This document shows, piece after piece, positions 24,927 through 34,627 of a DNA stretch of 64,000 nucleotides (position 1 is the stretch's first letter; each line of letters opens with the position of its first letter). This stretch comes from Coprinopsis marcescibilis (Eukaryota; Basidiomycota; Agaricomycetes; Agaricales; Psathyrellaceae). The position numbers and the translations under genes were made by a program. The stretch is from the NCBI GenBank assembly GCA_004369085.1, contig ML210161.1:124001-188000 (forward strand), read 5' to 3'. The notes below the pieces were generated by a model. The model did not search any database and was not told the origin of the DNA. It saw only the letters and a list, made by a program, of their open reading frames with translations.

Positions 24927-26531
24927 ATGAGCCGTCGCAGCCCACACCAACTGCTTGGAGTACCCGACTATGCTACCACAGATGAAATCAAGCACGCTTA
25001 CAGGGCATTGGTTGGTCCCATTGCCCCAGAATACCTTTCACTGTCTGACCTCTGTGTCGTTAGGTCCTACACTGGCATCCAGACCGTCATGAAAATGACA
25101 AAGGGAATGCAGCTAAACGTTATGCTGAGGTCTGCTGCATCACATCTTGCTTAGAATGTCCAATTGACCGATTTCATTAGATTAATCGCGCCTACAAAGA
25201 TTTGACGCGTTGCCTTGATCTGGAATCCAATTTCGAAGAACCCATCGTCATGAGTTCTGAAAGGGGTCGCAAGCCATCTTATGCACCTCCCTCTAAGCGT
25301 CTGTCATCGTCTTCCAGCACTAGCTCTTCTTCTTCTTCCGACCGTTGGGAAACCTCGACGAACAGCAGGGTGTCAATCTCACCCACAACCCCCTCGTCGA
25401 GCTTCAAGGAGTCTCCCACAACCTCCGGTTGGCCTAAACCTCCTTTCGTATCCTCCCCTTATCGCCCGGAGCATAGAGCAACCCCAGCCTACGATACATG
25501 GAGAGGTGGCTCAGATTTACCAGAAGCGTCCAAGTACCATCCCTACCACCCTTCACATTCTTCACATCCCAAACCTAGTGTGACGGGGTCTTCAAAGCCA
25601 CCCCGGCGTGCTCCGACACCAGCGCATCCTCATCAGACTCACGCGCGTCCTGGCGCCCCTAACTCGTCGCAGTCTCCTGTTCAAAGGCAAGTAATTCATA
25701 TTTTAATGGCAGATTCATTTCGCTTACGCACACACAATAAATGGACTTTCTTAGACCAGCAATTTCCGTTGTTGTTCCTCAGAACATCACCAGCGCACGC
25801 CATCCAGCATCAGAAAAACAATACGTGAATGTGTTTGGACAGGTCGCCACACAGCCCTGTCAGCCCAGTCATTCTGCGCCTTACGAGCTTCCGTTGATTT
25901 CAATTGGACTCGGTCCGACCGGCGAATGGACATATTCACTTCCGCTGACCTTGGAGGACCTTTTTTCTGGCGTTCATATCGACTTTCCGATTGTTCGTCG
26001 ACTTCTTTCGGGCCGTGCACGAACAGTGACACTAGAACTCGACATACCCGCTGGCTGTCGGCCCACTTCTAGGCTGTGTTGTCGGAGAGTGGGACATGAA
26101 ATCCAACCTGGGGTTTTGCAGGACATTGCTTTCATAATCGAACAGAAGCCGCATGCTAGGTTTACGAGATTGGAGGAGCTGAGGGACGATTTGGTCCTGG
26201 ATGTTCAGGTGCCTTGGACGGATAGCATGCGCCAATACGGTACTGAAGCCTCGTTTGTTGGAATTGATGGCCAGGCGCTTTCCGTGTTCATTGACTATCC
26301 TCGGAATAAGGCTACCAAGGGAAGGAACGTTGTGAAGGGTGCAGGAATGCCTATTCGGCATGGAAATCAGATTGCTGGGAGGGGTGACTTGATTGTGCAG
26401 TGAGTTCATTTCATCTGGAAGCGTCCAAGCTCCAACAAGGGACATTTGCTTACAACCTTTCCTCTAGATGGGAGATAGTGGGCGAGCAGACTAACATTAT
26501 GCATTTCGTGAAACGCTTATGGAAGAAATAA
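24927..26531 (+). CDS. J-domain (Hsp40) co-chaperone, type II-like
   Basis: Predicted 446 aa in five exons: 24927-25010, 25064-25129, 25181-25690, 25783-26399, 26468-26531. The J domain covers residues 4-60: SPHQLLGVPDYATTDEIK, then VLHWHPDRHENDK with the essential HPD, then INRAYKDLTR. It should stimulate Hsp70 ATPase activity. Residues 75-220 are a Ser/Pro-rich disordered linker instead of the Gly/Phe region of classic type II proteins. Residues 240-446 match the substrate-binding C-terminal domain: LPLTLEDLFSGVHIDF, DIAFIIEQKPHARFTRLEEL and a closing GRGDLIVQ-WEIV. No zinc-finger CxxCxGxG repeats are present. Two introns interrupt the J domain. Likely cytosolic or nuclear; client proteins unknown. 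Confidence 0.88.
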
Positions 26532-27186
26532 ACCTTCTGCTCAGAGAGGAAATTGGAAAGAGCCGTACAACCGCATCGGACAAATTACTATCGTTATTTC
26601 ATGTATGTACAAAGATTGAGCTAATCCAGCAGTGTAACCGGGTTTTGAGGTAGTTGCTGGTAGTTGTTCTTTCTTACCGCGCAGCCGAGACTCATCGCGA
26701 CCCATATTCGTTACTAGCTTGCGATCATACTTGGAAAGTAATTAGCTTGTGATTCTTGGAAGCCCAGCCCTACAAGCCTGCATCGTTGTATGCACACACT
26801 CTTACTCCGCGCTCTGAGATTGGTAGAATCAAAGTAGAGGGCTTCCCGAGGCTTTCTCATTTTGTTCTCATGCATTGCTCTTCACCTCCTAAATTTCAGG
26901 GCAAAGATGAGCAGAGATTAAGATACTGGGTTAATGGATAGTAAAGGGTATGTACTGTAATGATGGTCAACCATGGATCCGGAGTTTGATCGAAACACGC
27001 GAGCAACAAGGCGCCCCTGTTTTACACTTCGCGTCATGTTCACAAATGTCCAAGACTTGCAAACTTATGCAAAGCTTCCGGAACCCGTTTAAAGGTTAAG
27101 CCGGTCTTATTCCGATAGATTTCAATACAGTAATCCCCCACAAGTGGAGCCCCATATCTCACTGACCGCTCGGACCAGCCGCGACC
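26532..27186. other. Intergenic region, no gene seen
   Basis: Holds the 3' flank of the J-protein gene and the promoter of the GMC oxidoreductase. A 61-codon plus-strand frame at 26756-26941 has no supporting feature. Confidence 0.5.
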
Positions 27187-29966
27187 ATGGCCACCATCGG
27201 AGGATCGACTCTGAGCGCATTTGCGATGAACACGAAGGCACGACTTGGAAACAACAGACTTACATGGCTCACTGTGGTTGCCGTTTCAATCTTACTTAAA
27301 CGCGCTTTGAAAGCAAGAAGTAGGACGAAGCTTATTGCGGATGCAAGGCAGGTTGCGCGAGAAGTGAAGGAGGACTTGGAATTTGATGAATACGACATTA
27401 TCATTATTGGAGGAGGTGCGCAACTTCGGGTGGTTTTGTGACTCATTCTTGCTCTGACACACTCTCAGGTACTGCGGGATGTGTACTGGCGGCTCGCCTG
27501 TCGGAAGACCCGTCGCTGCGGGTTCTTCTTCTTGAAGCTGGCCAAAGGTATGAATGCTTCAAAGTAATGTGGACCCAGAGTTAACCGAATCTCCTGTAGC
27601 GGGCGGACACTCAAGGAAACTCGTATACCCGTTGCATACTCGCTCTTGTTTCGTACAAAGCATGTACACCAGCTCTACACTGAAGCTCAAGACTCTGCAA
27701 ACGGGAAGCGGAAATTCTGGCCAAGAGGTGAGCGTGAAAGTGCGCGATATTTACCACCACCTAACGACCTATTTCCAGCCAAAATGCTTGGAGGATGTAT
27801 GTACTCGAGTATATCCCTGCTCTTGGTATGAGGTCTCACTCACACGTCGTCACCTTGACAAGGTTCCTCTATCAATGCTCAAATGTGGGTCCAGCTTCAA
27901 GTTACAAACACATCCTCCTTTGGCTAATATGGGTTCAAAGGGCCCAAATTGGTGCACCAGCCGACTTCGATAGATGGGGAGACATTATTGACGATGATGC
28001 TTGGAAATGGCACAACCTCCAGAGGTGTGTTTGAATTGCGTTTGACTGCGAGATACTTCTCTTTCTGACGAAGACGCATTGCAGATATTTCAGGAAATAT
28101 GAGAAATACGTTCCTCACCCCGAATTCCCAGACGTTGACCTGAGTGTCAAGGGCAAGGATGGCCCAGTAGAGATTGGATATTTCAGTGAAGTGTCTGAAG
28201 GGTCTAAGCTTTTCATCAAGGCCTGCCAGAGAGTCGGAATTCCTTACAGCCCTGATTTTAACACGTCCAAGGGAACCCTGGGTGTTAACAAGGTAAGTAC
28301 GCCCCATTGGCCCCTTCGAACTGCCCTCAGCTGACCATTTCCCAGATTAGTATGTTCCCACAGGAAACTTAACAGAAGCCACTCTGACTCTTTTCCAACA
28401 GTGACCTTCATTGATGAGAAGGGCACCCGTGTTTCCTCTGAATCTGCATACCTCACGCACGAGGTCCTGGCCCGACCCAATCTTAAAGTAGTCGTCAACG
28501 CCACGGTCACCAAGATCATCACAGAGAAGGTCGGAGATAAAGTCAAAGCAGTTGGCGCCGAGTTTGCCAAGAGCCAGAATGGTACCCGTTATCGCGTCAA
28601 GTCGAGGCGTGAAGTCATTGTCTCGTATGTCTTATTACCATCCGATGTCCCTTCCCCACAAACTGACGCGTTATACAGTGCTGGTGCAGTTCACTCTCCC
28701 CATGTCAGCCCTATTGGCTTATATTCATATCTTGCCATCGTACTGATTACCCTTACAGATCCTCCTGCTATCCGGAATCGGACCTGCAGCTGAGTTGGAG
28801 AAGCATAACATCCCTGTTGCCTTGGACCTTCCTGGGGTAGGAGACAACCTGGTTGACCACCCTGTCGTCGATCTTTACTACAAGAACCGCTACAAAGATT
28901 CTCCTCTGCATGTCAAGCCCAAGTCTATCCCAGACGTCTTCAGACTGATTGCCTCCACCCTGCAGTACCAAATTTTGAGGACAGGTGCTTTAGCTACAAA
29001 TGTACGCCCTCTTTTCCCGGCTCTCTACAAAGCTGACTGCCCATCTCCTGTTAGTTCGGAGAATCGGCAGCGTTCGTTCGAAGCGATGATCGCAAGCTGT
29101 TCTCAGAGTCCGATTATCCAGACAAGCTGAACGATACGACTTCTGCGGATAACAGCCCAGACCTCGAAATCTTCACCACTCCGATGGCATACAAGGTGTG
29201 CTCGGTCATATCACCATGTATTTGAGATCGTGGGCTGAAAACAAGATGATACTAAAGGATCACGGAGACTTCACCTTCCCGATGCATACTTTCGCTGTAC
29301 ACGCAGTTCTACTGCGGTACGTCTTCCGCCGTCGCTTTCGAGCTGCTTCTAGATTGAACTGACGGTGCTAAATTTACTCAGACCAAAGAGCAAGGGAACC
29401 CTTACTCTTCGATCGGCAAGCCCATGGGACGCCCCGGTCCTCAACCCAAAGTAAATGCCATCAGCTTCTGCTCAAACACACAGCTCATACTCGTCCCCTT
29501 TCATCACCCAGTTACCTCAAAGAACCTGAGGACCTCCAAAAACTTGTCCGAGGCGTCCGCTTAATCACCAAGATTGCAAAGGAAGAACCCCTCGCGAGCA
29601 GACTGGACCTCGGCGACAAGGAGGCACTGCTCGATTCGGACACTCACCTCAAGACGGACGAGGAGCTGGCTGAGCTGATCAAGGAGCGCGTTGAGACACT
29701 GTACCACCCCACGACGACGTGCAAGATGGCGCCGCTCGAGCAGGGAGGTGTTGTGGATTCGCATTTGAGGGTGTATGGGGTGAAGGGCTTGAGGGTGTGT
29801 GATGCGTCTATTTTCCCTGAAATCGTATCTGGACATACGGTATGTGTTTTGGTCTCCGTCAGTGCGCTAGCTTCTGACTGTAGTTCTGTTTGGGTAGGCT
29901 GCGGCGGTCCTTGCGTCTGCTGAGCATCTCGCGGATATCATCCGCTCAGAGTTGAGGAATGCTTGA
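27187..29966 (+). CDS. GMC-family FAD oxidoreductase with N-terminal membrane anchor
   Basis: Predicted 642 aa in 16 exons; every join keeps frame. Residues 24-39 are hydrophobic (LTWLTVVAVSILL) and followed by basic residues, so the enzyme is probably anchored, unlike secreted aryl-alcohol oxidases. The FAD dinucleotide fold is at 69-97 (DIIIIGGGTAGCVLAARLSE). The GMC signatures follow: GGCSSINAQM, SAGAVHSPHILLLSGIGP and ALDLPGVGDNLVDHP. The catalytic pair is His576 (LYHPTTTCKM) and His619 (SGHT), both intact. Such enzymes oxidise alcohols or choline-like substrates, or make lactones or rings in secondary metabolism; the substrate cannot be read from sequence. Exon 8 appears to be only four bases (28346-28349, ATTA). 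Exons 4, 5 and 10 are also tiny (18, 22 and 25 nt). Length is normal for the family. Confidence 0.9.
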
Positions 29967-30440
29967 ACAAACGGTGGTACACTTACCTCCTGAACCAACA
30001 TATCTTTATGTATATATAATCCTCTCACCTACTTGGAAATGTGGCACTTGTATGTATCGCGAATTCCATAGGATGAATGTAATATTTGGATGGTATTGGG
30101 TGTCGCTGTTCAAAAAACATGTTGCTGCAGGAGAGAGGTGGGCATACATGCACATACTCATACTTACTTATAACTACAAGAATAAATACAGTATACTTCT
30201 TTGTAACAAAAGAAACACAAGGTGGATAAGAGGGTGGATGAGAGGGAGGGGTGTCATCGTCGTTATATCGTCAATCTCGTAAGAAAACGAAAACTTCCAC
30301 TGATAGTAATGAGTGGATTTCGTTCGTTCGTGTATTCGTTTTTATGTCGTTCCCCTTCGATCATTCTACATTAGTCATTATCCATTTCACGCCATGGACA
30401 AACGGGAGTCTTCGTTAGCCATTCACGCAGAGTGCAGCGT
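29967..30440. other. Convergent 3' region
   Basis: Lies between the stops of the GMC gene (+) and the GBD/FH3 gene (-). It is AT-rich around 30000-30300, as expected for 3' untranslated and polyadenylation sequence. A 107-codon frame there has no features. Confidence 0.5.
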
Positions 30441-32627
30441 CTAATCAAATTTGATCGGGTCGAGCCTCCTGGGCGAAGGCAGAATCGGTCCCTGCGGGCG
30501 TTTCGCAGGCGTGGTGGGAGCCTGACGCGACGCGTTGACTGGGGCAGCTCGCGTTCCAGTGGTGGCAGCGTGCAGCGGGTTCTTTGCAACGTTCACAGGG
30601 GGCATTCCGATAAGCCTTGAGACAGTGTAAGGCAGTTCGTAGCCAGCCTCGACCGCCCTGTTGACGTAACGCGAGATTTCGAGATGGAGGGTGGGGTAGT
30701 AGGTCGTGGATGCTTTGCGTGAGATCTACAGGATGAGGAGCAGGGAAGCAGAGGTGAGTGTACGGTCAACGCAAGGTGGCGGGAGATGCTTACGACCAAA
30801 ATACGTTCAAGGCCAGAGAGGAAGAGGTCGGCGTGGAAGTGATACGCAGAGAGCTCGTGGTCTTTGGGCATATTTAGATCGGCCACAGATGCTGCCAAAG
30901 CGTTAATGAACTTCAGGTGAGTTGCCTGTCCCACAAAGTCAGTGATCAGAGTTAGTTAAAGAATGAATTTAAGCGACGTACGAAGTAGCCAATGGCCTCA
31001 AATTCTACACCGCCAGTCATTCCGCTAGGAGCTTTGGGTTTCTCAACGCGGTTCTCATCCGTTTCCGAAAGAGTCCAGATCGTGTTGTTCGGATGGCAAA
31101 AGACCCAGAAGTAGTCCCTGCAGACATCTGACATTTCCTGCAGATAGCTCTTATAGACTCGTGGAACATGGAGAGACTCGATGAATTCGTGAGGAGAGAC
31201 AGGTATACCAGGTGCTTCCGATGGAGGTGGGGCAGGTGTCAAGAGCAGGGAACGCATGAAAGAGAACAAAGATTTATGTGGTGCAGGAAGGTTGATGATG
31301 TTGGATATTGAGATCGTGGTTTGGCTTTCCCAAGCCTCACGATGAGCTCTTTGGCCAGAGAGGGAGCCGTTCCTTGCATGAGAAGGCAGTGACGATGGTG
31401 GATAGAGGTCGAAGAGAGTCATGAGGAGGTCAACAATCAACTGGCGTGTAGCAACCTCGCCTGGCTTCTTGTCGGAATATAACAGAGAGACAAGTTGTGC
31501 CCATGGAGTAGGACATGAGCTTCGGAGAGCAAAGCATCCAATAGAAGATGTTGACAGTGCTTTGAAGCAGCGCAATAGCTCATGAAGAACTTTGTCGCCA
31601 TGTTGTTCCTCTCTATAGCAGACAATGAGTCGAAGTTCGCATAAGTGAGGGGGTTTCGTTACCTCCATTCAACCTCGAGGATTTCGTTCAGGCGGGTCAA
31701 CAATGCTGAATAGCCACCAGCGATGCAGAATTCCTCAGTCCAGCTGCAGTTTGTTCTCAGCAAGCGATCTATTAATCTTATGTGCTGTACGAACCTGGCG
31801 GATTCATTCCGAAGCATCAGTCGGAGTTTCTTTATATCCTCGACATCAACCTGCGTGCTTGATTGGCCCTGAAGAATGCTGCAGAACCGGGTTGGGGAAA
31901 GATTCTTGGGGACAATCTTCTCTTTACTAATCTTTCCTCCAGCCGTGAGGTCCAGATTAGACATCGAAGCTAAGTTGACCTGGCTCCTTGAGAAGAACCT
32001 GGACGCATCGAACGAGTTTCCTCGTGAGTGGCCGCTTGCTTGACGAGCTCGTGGTGAGGAGTATGGGGAGTTGTGAGACGAAACATATGTGGCTGTCTTT
32101 GGCTGCTGTATGTGCTCGATTTCGTTGAGGAAGGCCGGTCTAGGGGAGGCTAGAGATTCTGTGCTATGGACTCGTCTCAATGTTCGGGGAGGTGTCGCGG
32201 GTGGCGCTGCTGGAGCTGGGTTAAGAGACAGGACTTGGGACGATTTGAGCATGGCTGCTTTGACTGTTGAGTCCATTCCAAGCAGTTTGGGTCGTAATGA
32301 AGGAGGAATCTGAAGTTCATCCTGTCCAGTTTATTCATTAGCGTAATTCTTGGTTCCTTGTGCAGACGGCAGACATACCAGGAGCTTGTCAAAGGCCAGG
32401 TTGGTGTCAGGTATATCCAGAGGCTCGTCTGTATCTTTTGGCTTCTTGGACTCTGACCGTTTCTTCTTGGTGCCCAGGACTAGGACTGAACGTCCACTCC
32501 TGCCATTGGTTTGTGCGTTATTGGCGAATGGAAGATTCTCCTTGCCTGGAGGAACATCTGAGAGAGGAGTAAGGAATGTAAAGTCCTGAGATACGACTCT
32601 TTTCGAGGGAAGAATTCCTTTGAACAT
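30441..32627 (-). CDS. Formin-like GBD/FH3 domain protein without FH2
   Basis: Predicted 634 aa, six exons: 32627-32379, 32321-31795, 31743-31663, 31612-30982, 30925-30794, 30725-30441. The middle part is an armadillo-type Rho-GTPase-binding/FH3 region. Its phrases are typical of fungal formin N-termini: LKKLRL-like KKLRLMLRNESASW, GGYSALLTRLNEILEVEW, HELLRCFKALSTSSIG and KPGEVATRQLIVDLL. The first 250 residues are Ser-rich and disordered, with RRVHSTESLASPRP. After FH3 there is no proline-rich FH1 or actin-nucleating FH2; the gene stops about 95 residues after the last helical exon with a Pro/Ala-rich tail ending LDPIKFD. Fission yeast Rid1 is, as I recall, a comparable short GBD/FH3 protein. 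Likely a Rho-family GTPase effector in polarity or septation, acting without nucleating actin itself. Confidence 0.82.
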
Positions 32628-33716
32628 GGTGCAAGTCGGTCGTGGTCGTGGAGATAGGTTCGTGTCCAAATAAGGGCATTGGTTCAATTTCGTGCTGAGC
32701 GCGTTCCCGGTCACGGGACCCTGTCTTCCAGCACGAGACCGTGAGACATCCCAGTGGTTGCTGACCAACATGCGCCTACGCGCCGAACGGTCTGCCAAAA
32801 ATAGTCTTCCCTTTGTTTTGTGCGAGGACATATATCGCGAAGTCTGCGATTATATTTGGGCTTTGCTGGCTACCTGCATCCCCCCGTCTTATCTCTGCCC
32901 CTTCCACCGTCGACATCTTTATTCCTTGTTTCACCTCTTTTCTGCGGCCAAAATCGAGAACTGGACGAACCTTGCGATGCTGGCAACAACACAATAGTAA
33001 CTGGCGACTACATGAACCGCTTGACTTGAACATCTCAATCTAGTAGGCTATAGACGTGAATGGATTTTGCTTCCTCTTCAAGCTTGAACGGTTATCACCG
33101 TCCGCATCTGTCTCCCCGGTGATAACTTGCGCCTGACGTCGGTATTGTCTCTCGTATTGTCCGTTCCCAGAGCCACCAACATGCAACCCATATCTCTCTC
33201 GACTTCAGCCTCATTTGGACACACTCTCGCTTGATTTATCTCCTCTTTCCTTTTCGAACGTCGGCTTCGAGTCATCCCCAAGGAGCGCATCGAAAGGAGG
33301 ACCACCGCGTTCCCACCTGATTTCTTAATTGGGCCGACTCTATTGTTTTATCAACTTTGCCCGGATCTCTGGCGTTCCTTGACTTATCACCGTCAACTTG
33401 CCATCACCCGACTCTATTGTCTTTTATCGGAACCAAGTCGTAAAATCTAGAGAATCTATCCCACCATTACCTCGTCCAAGCCTATGCATTATTGTCTTCT
33501 ACTTCGCAACCTTTCAACGATCTATACAACGCCGACTAATCGACGACCAGCTAACAATTAGCCATGAGAACTCCATACGTTCACTGACATTTGCATCTGT
33601 GACTATAAAATAAACGATGTCGACCTACTGCAAACCTCAGAAGCTCTTCCGCCTTTCAAAGCTCCCCCACAAGCTCCACCTTCAACTTTCCAACGACCAA
33701 TCCTCCCTCTAAATCA
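32628..33716. other. Divergent intergenic region
   Basis: Upstream regions of the GBD/FH3 gene (-) and the pheromone-like gene (+). The plus-strand side contains a consensus TATA box at 33604-33612. I did not find a copy of the basidiomycete pheromone response element ACAAAGGGA by eye. Confidence 0.45.
33604..33612 (+). promoter_or_regulatory. TATA box of the pheromone-like gene
   Basis: TATAAAATA lies 105 bases before the ATG at 33717. A pyrimidine- and CA-rich tract without upstream ATGs in the same frame follows (CAACTTTCCAACGACC). Distance and sequence fit a strong fungal core promoter. Confidence 0.6.
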
Positions 33717-33845
33717 ATGGATTCCTTCTCAAGCATCCTCTCCATCTTCTCTGCTCCCCAAGTCGAGGAAGTCGATGTTTCCGTCCCTGCCGAGCAGGAG
33801 ACTGGTGGAAGCCGTGGAAGCACATCATACTGCACCATCGCGTAA
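33717..33845 (+). CDS. Mating-pheromone-precursor-like CaaX peptide
   Basis: A 42-codon single-exon frame, MDSFSSILSIFSAPQVEEVD...SRGSTSYCTIA, followed by TAA. It has the build of basidiomycete lipopeptide pheromone precursors: an MDSF-type start, a hydrophobic Ser/Phe N-terminal part, an acidic middle (EEVD, AEQE), a Gly/Ser stretch and a C-terminal CaaX box (Cys-Thr-Ile-Ala). By family knowledge the Cys would be farnesylated, the last three residues removed and the peptide trimmed near the acidic site. The mature pheromone would then activate a STE3-type receptor. No receptor gene is present in this window, so it may be a solitary or non-mating-type copy. A good TATA box lies upstream. The stop codon overlaps a possible splice donor (GC|GTAAGC at 33842), discussed in the findings. 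Confidence 0.78.
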   Translation: MDSFSSILSIFSAPQVEEVDVSVPAEQETGGSRGSTSYCTIA

Positions 33846-34627
33846 GCGTGCTCTGGAATAACCATTCCACATCCCCGTCACCAACACAACCCCACTCTTG
33901 TAGGTCTCCTCCAGCCCGCCGTCGCCTGTCGTTCAATTTGCTAACTTACGCTCGCAATGGTTTAGCATCTGTGACACCTGCATTCTCCTCATCTACCACC
34001 ACGCGCGTACATCCTTCGCACCCTGCGCACAGCATCATCACGGCGTTCGCCTCATCATCAAACAATCAGCATCTGCACTTTGCATTGACCTAATGCACTC
34101 ATCCACACCGTCGCACATTATACTCCACAAGTTGGAGCTCCTGCGTTACCCCCACACTCCGAACCATCCGCATCACACGCTATCATTATTATTGTAATTC
34201 CTGGCATGACGACTCGCATTGACATTACGACAAAACCTTCGACCTTCGCACAACCCCTTTTTTGAATATCGGTGACATCCAATAATGTGTACAACTAATT
34301 GCATCTGCCTACGGGCCATGTGTATACAACAAGTACTGTAGGAAAATCTGAATACTACAAAAAAACATTCATACAAGCATTTCATCCGTGTTTGGAGCAC
34401 CCATAGGTACCCAGAGCGAGATTTGCACATGCGCATAACTTTCTAGAAGGTCCCAACAATCCAAACGAGGCCTTATGTCTTTTGCTCCCCAATATCATGT
34501 CGCGTACGACGTTTCAAGAGGTTCTACCCAAATTGTCTCCAGGCCACCATATCTTTGACATGACATGCGCTAGGATTAACATGTTTGCTTCTTCCTATAC
34601 CATTGCAGGCTGCGCCACTGTCGTTAG
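33846..34627. other. Region after the pheromone-like gene
   Basis: Starts as the 3' untranslated region of the pheromone-like gene and may contain a 62-nt intron (33842-33903). The 5' end of the next plus-strand gene probably lies in its last 150 bases, where ATGs occur at 34482 and 34497, but I could not fix the first exon. Confidence 0.4.

Noticed and set aside
29959..30282. 107-codon plus-strand frame after the GMC gene
   Set aside because: AT-rich 3' flank with Tyr/Ile/Lys bias and no family features.
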